Below are positions 23,027-32,967 of a stretch of 58,159 nt of DNA, piece by piece; the stretch's first letter is position 1, and every line of letters starts with the position of its first letter. Under the pieces are notes generated by a model, which saw only the letters and a program-made list of their open reading frames with translations, made no database searches and had not been told where the DNA came from. Source of the DNA: Lactifluus volemus (taxonomy: Eukaryota > Basidiomycota > Agaricomycetes > Russulales > Russulaceae); the NCBI GenBank assembly GCA_022376515.1, contig WTXI01000231.1, positions 1 to 58,159 of the forward strand. The letters run 5' to 3'. Position numbers and translations under genes: made by a program.

Positions 23027-24102
23027 CTACCCAAGCACATGGTTCACCTTTCTCTGTCTCCCCAGTCGCGTAACCCAGATCCCGGTCCAGAGTATTCTGT
23101 AAAACCCGAAGGAAAATCCCAAAATCATCGGTAAAAGTCCGAACCACCCCCCGATGTATGTCTTGATCCTGGTATCGACCACGGATATGTCCCGATTGGG
23201 TTCCAAGTCTAGGATGGCAATTGCCAAGCCCATAAATACAAGGCCCAGAACTGAGAATCCGCACGCAATCAACGAGGACAAAGCTCTGAAGGCCCTACGC
23301 CCCGGGTATGCAACAATAGCAAAGATGGGAGCAGTTGGATTAACCCATTGTGCATAAATGCAGATGGTCAGCGACACAGAGAAAGCTGCCCAGGCGAGGC
23401 TAACGAGCCCAATAGAACCTCTGGTGGCGGAAAGTATTGTTGAAAATGTTACACCTAAAGTTGAGTGTGCGGGCAGTCTTTTTTCAAAAGATGACATACA
23501 CTTACTCATGCCGACGTAGGCAACAGCAGAGACGACCGCTAGCCTTTCCTTTTGCGTTGTGACGAATTCCTATGGAGCAACAAGGTAATTTGACATTTGA
23601 TTTGATGTTCTTCTGAAATGGACCAACTCACATTTGCGTGTTCCTCAGCAGTAGAGTGAGGGAAGTGATCACCGCGATTGTTTTCATCATAGGCCATATC
23701 CGCAAGAAGTACTGCTTTGAGCCGTTCATTGAGGAGCCTCGTTAACTATAGGTTTTATGCCAATCATTTGACCAAAATTATCATCTTATCCATGTCACAC
23801 ATTCAGGATAAGTATGCAAACGTACCTCGCTTTCAGCACGCCGCAGATTCTCAATCACACCCAGGTAGTCCAAGCAAGCCGTAATAACAGAATCTTCATC
23901 GGATTCAATCTCCTTCCTTTTTTTTTTCAGACCCGCAATCTAATATCAAAGGCGCTTTGTGGGAACGGCGCTTTTGAAGTGTAACTGCACTTACGAGTCG
24001 CTCGATGCTCTGGATCTGCTGGTCCACTTCGCTCAATGTTTCTACAGAGCTGGTATCGGCCCTTTGAATGCGAGGGAATGGAGAAAACCAGGTCTTCGTC
24101 AT
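23027..24102 (-). CDS. Hypothetical fungal membrane protein
   Basis: Five exons join in phase: 23995-24102, 23826-23939, 23632-23745, 23506-23569 and 23027-23454, giving 275 residues. The first half is hydrophilic and helical with coiled-coil character (for example VDQQIQSIERL and ENLRRAESELTRLLNERLKA). The second half has about four hydrophobic segments, including AVVSAVAYVGMSVTFSTIL, IACGFSVLGLVFMGLAIAIL and GLLPMILGFSFGFYRILW, ending in a basic tail. I do not recognise a named family. The shape, a cytosolic coiled coil followed by a membrane bundle, suggests an integral membrane scaffold. All splice sites are GT-AG with consistent phase, which supports a real gene. Confidence 0.75.
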
Positions 24103-24316
24103 GGTACCAATGGTTAATGTGGGAGCCTGGGGACGCGGTGGAATAGGGGATAAAGAACAGGCGGGGCGAGGCGCAGAGGACAGGCGCCGAGTGGCTGAGC
24201 ACGTAAACTAGACCACTGATGTAAGAATGAACAAGGGTTCTTGACGCGAAACCTCATCAAGAGTGGCAGGACACGCCCCTCCAGCGGGCACGAGGCACCA
24301 GGTGGACATTCCTTTT

Positions 24317-25153
24317 TTAAAATGCACTTGTTCGGGCGCTTGCATCACGTTTATATTTGACGCTGGTAGTATTCATATATACTTTGAACCTCCCACCTGC
24401 CAGTGGTGTTGTCTGGAAAGCAAGGAACTGTAGAATCCCCAAAACTTCATAGAGGCCGTTCAGTGTGGGTATTGGATGCAGAGCAGCGTAGGCGCGGGCT
24501 TCACCATCAAGTGAATTTGCTGCATCTGGATAGCGCAAGGCATCGACAACTTTGCAGACAACGATCCTGGAGGTCACGATCCCCAACGGATGATTGTAGA
24601 AATCGCATGGTTAGTACACAGCCATTCGCTCCATGGCGAGCGGAGCTGAGGTCCAAAAGTCAATAGCAAGACACTGGTATGCACCATTGACGGGTTGCAT
24701 ATGGGATATTTCAGCGTCACCGACGGCTCCCTTCCTTTCCTTCCAGGCAGCCGTCGAGATTCCGAATGACCCGGAGGGGAGGAGGATGGGGTAGGGGATG
24801 CATAGAACCAGTCGTCCGAGTCCTCGGCAAGCAACACAATACCGACCCATGTTTGCAGCATCGGGATAGGTTGGCCAGGTCCGTCCAGTTCGACGAGATA
24901 GTACTCCGGTATCTAGGGTCTTGCGATCCGGCGTTTCAGCGTGGCGCAGGAACGAGGCAAGCCTCCAATTGGTAAGGATACCAAACTTGTCATTGGGGGT
25001 CATGAGCGCAATGGACAGCGGCGACGAGCGGACGGCGAATTGATAAAGGAGATCGGCGTTAAAGCATGCATGAACGAGAAAAAAAAATCGACCCGTATAC
25101 GAAGGGAAATGGAAAAGAGGAAACGAGAACGTATAATCAGCAGTGAAGAACAC
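24317..25153 (-). pseudogene. Degenerate relic resembling a basidiomycete kinase-like family
   Basis: Three frames on the minus strand carry pieces of one protein in order: KFGILTNWRLASFLRHAETP, then TWVGIVLLAEDSDDWFYASP in another frame, then AAWKERKGAVGDAEISHMQP, and finally DGEARAYAALHPIPTLNGLYEV. From memory this order matches a kinase-like family expanded in agaricomycetes, in which the last piece begins a protein-kinase-like fold; I could not check this. The pieces are separated by frameshifts and a stop, and the catalytic part with the HGD region is absent. It is best read as a dead gene or gene fragment. Confidence 0.6.
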
Positions 25154-26210
25154 ACGATGGAGACGAAGGAAGAGAGCCTTTGCCCACTCAACCAGCTCAG
25201 CTCATAACTATATTTCGGCCTTAACGCATTGGATTGAAGAGCCGCAGGTAGACCACCGCTGATTTGTCTTTCAATGTCTGATTCGGAGGTGCGTATTGTA
25301 CCTGAAGATTATCAGCTGTATGAATGGCAAGTAGCAGTAGAAGAAGCAGAGTTGCGTACATATAAGACCACATGCGATCCGTAGTAGCACTATAACCTGG
25401 ACGCGCGAGGTTTCTCATTGTCCGTACATCTAGCCACTATGAGAGAGACAATGGTTAGTGGGTTTGTTCGAGACCACATCAGCAAGATGGGAAGTTACTT
25501 GAGCGACCTAGAGCTAGTAGACTCAAGGTTCAGAGAAGAGGGAGAGAGCGAACGCTAAATAGTAATTGGTATTGGTAGTGGAGCAACAGACAAGAGTGGC
25601 AGAACCCACTGGCCACAGTGCATGGAAGCAGGAGGTGCAGTGCCCAGCCTGGGTAGATTTAAGGTCCAGGTAGAGGGTACGCTGTGATAAATACAAAGAA
25701 AAGGGGAACACGTGGAGAGGAGGGGCAGAAGAGGAGACAAGAAAACCTCATCATTGAGAGCTTTGGGAATGTGACATTGTTGAAGCTGATTGAGACACTG
25801 TGGTTGCTTGAAAATAAATGTGTTTTCTGTGACCCCCCCAACTCTCTCCCCTCCTTCCCCCCCCTCCCCCCCAAATTTCTGTCACTTTACCATCTCTCAC
25901 TTGCAGAGAATGTGAAGCCACTGTGGACCAGCTGGATCATCAAGCAGAGCTGGTCAGCAGAGCTCCAAAACAGGAAACAAGCACGTTTCACGTGAACTTT
26001 TGATCATTCCTGTAAGGCACACTCAAAAAGAATTAAGCACCCCATATATACCTTACAAGTAAGGTAACAAGCAAGGTAATAAACTAATTCAGAAGGGGGT
26101 GTGACTACGTTGTACAAGATAAATTATCCATGCAGCTCATGGCTCACAAGTCAGAAAAGCTATACCCAAGATTAGCACATAATCTTAAACAGATACCATT
26201 CATGCCAAAC
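25154..26210. other. Intergenic region with a long pyrimidine tract
   Basis: No supported gene. A C/T-rich tract lies at about 25836-25874 with several C homopolymers. A short minus-strand frame at 25221-25418 has a Leu-rich stretch (YATLLLLLLLAIHTAD) resembling a signal peptide, but there is no other support for it. Confidence 0.45.
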
Positions 26211-26589
26211 CTACCGGTCGGGAAACATAACTGGTGCGAGAAGGCTCCATACATAAATAATGATGCAGACCCATGAGCTGACGATACGCATCCACATCGC
26301 CGTTTCGGAGCGGCCGATGTAGATGTCATCACCGTCGTTTGTTGGTGACGATGGGCCAGCACGGATAACGTTCCTGGTTATACACGTTAGCCTGTTAGCA
26401 CACTGGCAGAAAAGGGATGGGGATGCTCATACCAATCTGTGAGTAGCATCGCCACGTACATGGCGCCAAGAACAAAGATAATATGGAACCAGGAATACTG
26501 GAAGTGCATTAGCATAGTGTAGAACAATGTCGAAGCGAGCATACATTATAGCGGGTACCAGAACGCTCGTCATCATGCGAATCACTATA

Positions 26590-26622
<33 letters not shown>

Positions 26623-28058
26623 TTCCTCATCAAGCGCGGATGCGGGAATAGCCCTGGAAGCGCTATTCTGAATAAATCCCACACATAGCAATGACGTAAA
26701 CATACCCAGCTCTAACAGCAGCGAGAAGCGCTTGGTATCGTGGCGTTTCTGTACGGCCCGGCTGGCTGCTTACAGTCCCGACCTCATGGTCGTCACGGCT
26801 GTCGGTCAAGTGGATCTCGCCGTGGCGCTTCTTGCCCACGAGTGCACGGCTCTGTGTTGCAGCGCGGGTAGTAGAATATGCGATAGCAATGAATGTAAGC
26901 GCAGCACCGAGGACGAGAACAGAGGTCCGCGTGCCGCTTGCCGCACCCGATCGAAAGGGATTGCATTTCTCGTGGGTATGATTGCCAACGGCGGACATGA
27001 CGAGGTACGTGCAGTAGACAGCGACCATTCCACTCTGAGCCAGCCCAGAGCGTGGATTATGATCTTGCACAACAGGATGGATACAGAGGATGGTAATGAT
27101 GATGATAAGGGCAAGATTAAACGAGATGAAAAACTGGTTGAGTGTACAGCCAGAGCTTGCGAAGTACGCGTACAGCACGCCAGTCATGGCAAAGCTTGCC
27201 ACATACATGCCCGCGGTAGAACCGATGAGAATCCATTGCCAGAGGTTGGAGTTGCTGGAGTTCTCCCATTTCTCGAGACAAGTCTCCGACCAAGAGTGGG
27301 CGAAGTCCACCAGGAGGACCAGCCCGAGAAGGATGAAGAGAGTCGCACCGATGAGGGAGACGTAGTTTCCCCAGAACATAAAAAAGCCATTTGGGATGAA
27401 GAAAGATATGACGACAAACACGAGCCAGAGCAGGACCTTCGGCCCCCACCAACTGTTGTGCTGTGAGTGGACGCGCCACCAGACAGGCGTGACACTCACC
27501 CATTCTGAATGGCTGCTCGCTTGTCTCGAGTATCGTGGACGCCAATGAGTGAGATGCTGACAAGTATGTGGAATAATGCAAGAGCGAAGCAGACACGGTG
27601 AACCTATCCACGATAGAGCTAAAGTAGACCCCTTAAGAGAAAGGACACTTACTGCAAGGACCCCGTAGCATTTTCCATCCTCACAATCCATCTTGATGTA
27701 ATCATAGCTCCAGCTTTCGATAAGCTTGATCATAGAAGGAGTCTTTACGAGCCACGCAAGCATGGAGTTCAACGCGAATATCATCTGAAGTAGATTATGA
27801 GAAGGGTTAGATCGAGTGGCCGTTGAAAGAGCGTACAGCAAAGCCTATGCGTGTTGCCATGGAAGAGTTGCAGTTGCAAGACTTGCAGAACATTGAGGCT
27901 ATAGGTTGAAGAAAGCCAAATGTCAAAAACAGTAACAACGCTGAGGTGAGTATGCACAGACCTGCAGTGGAGGTACAGAAAAAGCCGAGGCCGGCCAGAC
28001 ACGAAGTTCCGACCGTTCCAAGTGCGCCGGTTAATGGAAGAGAGAGTAAGAGGCCCAT
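26211..28058 (-). CDS. TMS1: SERINC/TMS1 family multi-pass membrane protein
   Basis: Serine incorporator (TMS1/TDE1) family protein of the endomembrane system. Eight exons in phase: 27962-28058, 27837-27898, 27653-27784, 27500-27603, 26706-27452, 26545-26662, 26433-26497 and 26211-26373, giving 495 residues. Family landmarks are the MGLLLSLPL start, the CKSCNCNSSMATRIGFA cysteine cluster, DCEDGKCYGVLAVHRVCFA, FFIPNGFFMFWGNYV, LLVDFAHSWSETCLE, GCTLNQFFISFN and the C-terminal YSWFHIIFVLGAMYVAMLLT followed by SSWVCIIIYVWSLLAP. About ten membrane segments are visible. The loop before the last segments holds a run of ten Asp from a GAC microsatellite. The acceptor of exon 6 was set at the second AG because only that one keeps the acidic-loop frame. 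Function in lipid or serine handling is by family only. Confidence 0.93.
26590..26625. repeat. GAC/GTC trinucleotide microsatellite encoding poly-Asp
   Basis: About eleven tandem TCG units on the plus strand read as GAC codons in the SERINC gene, producing a run of ten Asp flanked by Glu. It lies in a hydrophilic loop and keeps the reading frame, so length variation would change the protein without breaking it. Confidence 0.9.
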
Positions 28059-28179
28059 CGATATTTAGGTAGTTAAGAACTGGGTTCAGGTGTCAGTGTA
28101 TGGGGTCGTAAGTGGGAGCTGCGGCTGGCGTGCGAACAATGCAGTAGTGCCAGGGGCCATTTTCTCACGCCTCGCAAGC
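28059..28179. promoter_or_regulatory. 121-bp divergent promoter between SERINC and the aldolase gene
   Basis: The start codons at 28058 (-) and 28180 (+) are separated by only 121 bp, so both promoters and 5' leaders overlap. No specific factor site was identified with confidence. Confidence 0.6.
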
Positions 28180-29276
28180 ATGTCCGAGTCCAAGCCACCG
28201 CCCCCGGGCGTTTATGTTCCCGCTGTCCTCTTCTTTGACGAGGATGAAGAACTGGACGAAGGGGCGATCAAGTCGCACATACTTCGCCTTGCTCAGGTGC
28301 TAAAACTCGACATTTATATTCCACTAGTTGCCCTGATCGCTGCTATACTGTACAGGGATCCGTTACTGGGATCGTCGTTCAGGGATCGAACGGAGAGGCG
28401 CAGCACCTTTCGCACGATGAACGCAAACGCGCAATCCGTCTGACGCGAGATACCCTTGATGCCCATGGTTACCAGCACATCCCCATCATCGCAGGCACGG
28501 GCGCGCAGTCCACGCGCGAGACCAAGCAACTCAACATTGATGCGAAAGAGGCGGGTGCCGCTTACGCTCTCATTCTGACGCCGTCAACTTGGAGACAGAA
28601 AATGACCAAAGAGCTCATACTGCGTTTTCATCGTGAGGTGCGATCCTTATGATGCTTGTTGCTTCGGCGCGGCCAGTACTCGTGGTGTTTATCGCATGCT
28701 GTAATCTTAACACATACCCACTATTAGGTGGCAGATGCTTCACCAATCCCGACGATGGTGTACAACTTTCCTGCCGTGACCGCAGGGCTCGATCTTGACT
28801 CGGACACGATCGCCGCGCTCGGCACTCATCCCAACATCGTCGGCACGAAACTTTCGTGCGGCCATCTCGGGAAGCTCACGCGGCTCGTAACCTCGCTCCC
28901 CTCGAGTTCGTTTGCAACATTCATCGGTCGCTCTGACTGCTTTCTCCCCACCCTCGCCGTGTGTGGCGCTGGTGGGATAATGGCCCTCGCGAATGTAGTC
29001 CCGTGTACACATCGCGCCTTGTGGGATGCATGGCACGACGGCCGCGCCGACGATGCTCGAAATATTCACCGCATGCTTGCACACGGCGATGCGGTCATCA
29101 GCAAATATGGGGGCATCAGTTTTACCAAGGCAGTTATCGCACGAGAGTTTGGATATGGCAGACCAACTGTGCGCGGTCCCCTAGCGACAGCCTTGGCAGA
29201 CGGACTCTCGAGTGCCGATGCCGCTATGCTCGAAGAGCTGATTGCTTTCGAAAAGTCAATAACCACCGTGAATTAG
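28180..29276 (+). CDS. Dihydrodipicolinate-synthase-family aldolase
   Basis: Class I (Schiff-base) pyruvate-type aldolase of the DapA/N-acetylneuraminate lyase superfamily, TIM-barrel fold. Three exons: 28180-28296, 28356-28637 and 28728-29276, giving 315 residues, the normal length. Motifs are GSNGEAQHLSHDER (equivalent to the GTTGE substrate loop), PTMVYNFP with the catalytic Tyr, and GTKLSCGHLGK with the Schiff-base Lys. Fungi lack the lysine-pathway DapA, so a role such as 4-hydroxy-2-oxoglutarate aldolase or 2-keto-3-deoxy-sugar-acid aldolase is more likely; the exact substrate cannot be read from the sequence. The last codons overlap the left edge of the segmental duplication that follows. 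Confidence 0.9.
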
Positions 29277-29471
29277 GGCGTCACAAATGACGGACATCGT
29301 CGGAAAGGAAGGAGGCTATGGAGTACGATGAGATCATACTTGTATATACACTCCGTATATTCAACATCAAACCAATACTCGAAAAGCGACGCGTAGTTTG
29401 TTAGGTCAGACGAACACAAGTCATTCCGTCTGGTTCGGTCTATCATAATCAAGCTGGCTTTTCGACACCTT

Positions 29472-29909
29472 TTGGTCACTTACTTTGATGGCTACGCAGG
29501 CAATTTTTCATTTGCGTCGTCACATGTTCTTCATCATCAGTTGAGGGTCGGACACAATAGCAATGTGATGTCCCGCATGGCTGACAGTACAACTGATTTT
29601 AAAAGCAATCAGTGGCACGGTAGCAAAACGATGAATCAAATGCCTGGCAGGAGTGATTTGCACAAGCGGAGGAAAACCGTCCATGGCCCTCCACTGGCAG
29701 CTCAAGACAAGCTTCAAGATGACGCTAGAGCTGATATTGTTTCCGAGACCCCTGTCTTTGTTTTTGTTCGAGCTCCCTTCAATAAGCAACTTGTCTCCGA
29801 GTCTGAGAACGGTGATCTGACTACATTCACATGTTTCCGTTCACGGACCTTCCCCAAACAATTGCAAGAATATCCTGTCGCTCGGAAATGTGTCAAGCTC
29901 GAACTGTAA
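29472..29909 (+). other. Open reading frame in unit 1, probably not a conserved gene
   Basis: A 145-codon frame without recognised domain. Only its last third has a counterpart in unit 2 (about 33160-33315), where the frame is not kept. It contains a basic HKRRKT patch. It may be a relic or non-coding; I include it because it covers an otherwise empty stretch. Confidence 0.2.
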
Positions 29910-30416
29910 CCAAAAGCTGCTTTCATGAGATCTCTGTTGAGTCTAACACACGAGTCGCTACTTTAACCTCATGTACACCACTACTCATGTACAACCCATG
30001 ACATTATTCCGGCATGTGTGTTGCCTTACTCCTGCGCTCAAGCTTGGTGTGGGCGCAATCCGCTCACTTGGCCGACGCTGTATCCTCATGTGTGCCATGA
30101 ACAGTCGCAGAGTATACGTAAATACATCGCAAGGAAATGGCACCGTACTCGAAACGTGAATAACGATGGTCAACATCTATGAAGAGACAAATCATACTTA
30201 GAGAATCTGAGGAAGGGTACGTGATAGTCATAAAGAACGCATACGCCTATGTTGACTAAGATAAGCTAGTTGGGCCGCTTTGTTGCGATCTCATCAATGA
30301 CTGGCATCTGGTGGTCGTCATGAACAGGGGGTGTGTGAGCGCGAGTAAGATATGGGTAGTTGTGTCGAGACGTACTTCGATCCATCAATTAGCTCCATTG
30401 CTACAGCGTCCACACG

Positions 30417-31916
30417 CTACAGAGGCCAAGGCTTCTTGAACATCAAAGGATCCACCAAACGCAGGCTGACGGGATGGCCCGCTACTTGTCGTTCATTGAG
30501 AAATGTGGTAAATGCGTCTCGGCCATTTCTCTCTCCGGAATATCCAACCTCCTCAAGGTTCGGAAGGAGATCCAGTGGTGGCTCTCCATCGTCGGATGGT
30601 AAAGAGCGGAAGATTTTGCTGATGAGATCATCTTGTACATGAATGGTTTTCGCGTTGGTGAACGGCCTAAGAAGTTCACGCCACTGTCTTCGGTCAACAT
30701 TGTTGTGCCATTCTGATGAGTGCGTGTGCTCTCCGTATCTGAATGTGACTTGCTCAACAACAGAAAGTACGGGTGAAAGTGTACCAAATAATTGAGCCGC
30801 AGACGCAACCTGCCAGTCGAGATGTCTGCACTTGATCCCCAACGACAACCTGAAGGGAGAGTCCTTCCAAGGGACTGCAAGTAAGGAAACGATACGCTCG
30901 TTGAAATTTACCTGGACAGCGCTAAATGTGAGGTTCTCGGATGTTTGGATGAACTGCAAGAGGTGTGGAACAGTAACGGAGAGCTGATTAGAAAGATGGA
31001 CTTGAATAGTGTCGAGCGAAGGGGTGCTGATCCGAGCAACAAGGCCCTCCAAATAGGCGAGAACGCCAGAGAACACAAACAAGCGTAGGTTGGGAAGTGT
31101 GGTCATATCCAGGGTCTGGCGCGACTGCCTTTCAACATCACGGTTGGGGATAGGGGATCTAAATCCAATCTACAGCCTCTCCAGCTGGGCCATAAGCGAA
31201 AGTCGGGTACGTAGGTGACTTGGAGGGAAATAGGCGGATGCCGGAATATCCATAAGCTCGAGAGTGACGAGTGCCGCGGCAGAAGTGGTAAGTAGTAAGG
31301 GTGATCGAATTGGAAGGGAAGTCATCCACAGGCTGAGTTGGCGTATATTTGGGGCTTGAAACGTGACAGGAAGGACCACTTGATCAGTCCAAGATTGGAT
31401 ATACATGCGTTCCAGAATTGGGAATTGATCATCCATAACCGTGACGAACTTCCCCATATTTGGGACCCTCCAAAGACCAAGGTGATGTACGCGATCACGG
31501 TGCGAAAGTGCGAGGAATAGACCCGATTCATCTTCTGCTGTCATCTCACGAAAATAAAAGATGGTGAGTGGTAGAAGTGGTAAATGTGCGAGCATGTCTG
31601 CTACAGGCACATCATTGGTGCAGAACAGATGAAGGTCGAGACGGGATGGTGATTCAAGAATAACATTTCGCCATCGTCGACAAACGTGTGCCAGTTTGTA
31701 CCACCAACGGTGCTGGCGCCAATCAATGACCGTCAAATCTCCGGTATCATATTCGTCCAAATCTGCCGGCCGATAAAGATGAAATATGTTGAGAAGCACG
31801 TCGTCATTGAGGATATTGATAGGTGAGTATCGTCTATGCCCTATTAATTCGCAAGTTTGTGAACAGATCAGGACACAAAGATCATGATTTGGAACCGCGT
31901 ACGTTGGCCGAGCCAT
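30417..31916 (-). pseudogene. F-box protein pseudogene (unit 1) with one premature stop
   Basis: From an ATG at 31916 the frame encodes an F-box near residues 33-95 (INILNDDVLLNIFHLYR, then WYKLAHVCRRWRNVI), continuing as an LRR-like repeat region. At 31170-31172 the codon is TAG where unit 2 has TGG (34643-34645). The frame then stays open to the natural stop at 30417. Apart from this nonsense codon the body is intact and closely matches the 475-residue unit 2 protein, so inactivation looks recent. Readthrough or a sequencing error would give a full-length protein. F-box proteins recruit substrates to SCF ubiquitin ligases. Confidence 0.8.
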
Positions 31917-32967
31917 CCAATGAGGAGATAATAAATTATGGTAGAGCACCAACCCGGCATTTTCAGGGAGGTGAGAAATCAAGTGGATGCGATTGAATAG
32001 CGTACAGCAGTGTGTAGGCCTCTTGTTGACCAATGCCTCAATCCCGTGGCGGTGGCGGTGTCCTGGGCGCTGACCTTCAGCGTCCACCTTCCTCGTCATC
32101 ATCATCGTCGCCGTCATCACCTCATTATGAGCCACACCTCCTTTTCTTCACTGTCACACGCCCACCTACATTTGTACAGTATGCGCGCGGATACAGCACA
32201 GGCAGGTCAATCTCACCACCTTCAAACAGTTCAAGTGCTGTCCACCAACGCCACGTCACGAACACATACCGCACAAAGCCCCACGGATATGCACGTACAG
32301 CCCAGCTTGATGGAAATATTGTGTTGTTTCTTCTCCCAACGATAACTAAAAGCATCGTTACACATGGTGATGACTGACTGATTGCCAGTGATTCTTGGAG
32401 GATCATCAATCGTGCACGCGAACCGCCAAGTGCGCAATTTCCCAGGATTTGGCTGCAAGAAGTCGCACTGTTTCATACTAGTATGACGACTTCGCTCAGT
32501 ACTCCCATGGTCCCCTGCAGCGTCCGCACCCACGAACGCAAGTGAAAGAGACGAGAATAAGTTATGGGATATCGCGCTCAATCTCGATTTGCCTTTCCCA
32601 GCGTGGAGTGGCATGCAAGTATCCAGTCCAGAGCTAAGACCAATTGCAAACATGTTGATAAGCGTCGTCACAACGGTCGCTAGCTAGCAGTGGTTCCCCG
32701 TACGTACCGTAAATCGTGATATATTTGATATGTATACCTTATATATGTGTGAAATTGCATTATGACGAATTCTCTTTTCACGAAGTGAGATTACCGCCGG
32801 AGGTTCATCTGATAGTAGAAATGGATCAGATCATGGACGTGCTCAAACATTCATACAAATACTAGTAATTTCATTTGAATGGCAGGGTCTTCGCCCACTC
32901 TTTTCATCCATCAGATCTTTCAATTGCTGTGGTCCTCGACGACCTCCAGACTGGACGAGAATGTTAG

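Larger units (their letters stand above)
29276..32967. repeat. Tandem segmental duplication, unit 1
   Basis: This unit and 32968-36347 are direct tandem copies. Both begin with GTGAAT(T/C)AG and GCGTCACAAATG, include an F-box gene on the minus strand with its upstream region, and end at GAGAATGTTAG. Long stretches are nearly identical by eye. Unit 1 has about 370 bp (near 29436-29807) that is missing from unit 2. The left boundary coincides with the stop codon of the aldolase gene. Confidence 0.9.

Noticed and set aside
23905..24202. Alternative minus-strand frames at the 5' end of the membrane-protein gene
   Set aside because: They read through the first intron; the spliced model keeps phase across five exons.
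25836..25874. C-rich pyrimidine tract considered as a telomere-like or G-quadruplex repeat
   Set aside because: The runs are irregular and do not follow the TTAGGG unit; treated as simple low-complexity DNA.
26732..27466. 244-codon plus-strand frame opposite the SERINC gene
   Set aside because: It is the antisense shadow of the large SERINC exon, which has clear family motifs.
32033..32377. Plus-strand frame with a poly-Ser tract, present in both duplication units
   Set aside because: It is conserved only because the DNA is duplicated; unit 2 changes frame after the ARGYSTG segment. It overlaps the upstream region of the F-box gene.
32231..32671. 147-codon minus-strand frame in duplication unit 1
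   Set aside because: The corresponding stretch of unit 2 (about 35.6-36.1 kb) is shifted out of frame, and no domain is recognisable, so coding is unlikely.
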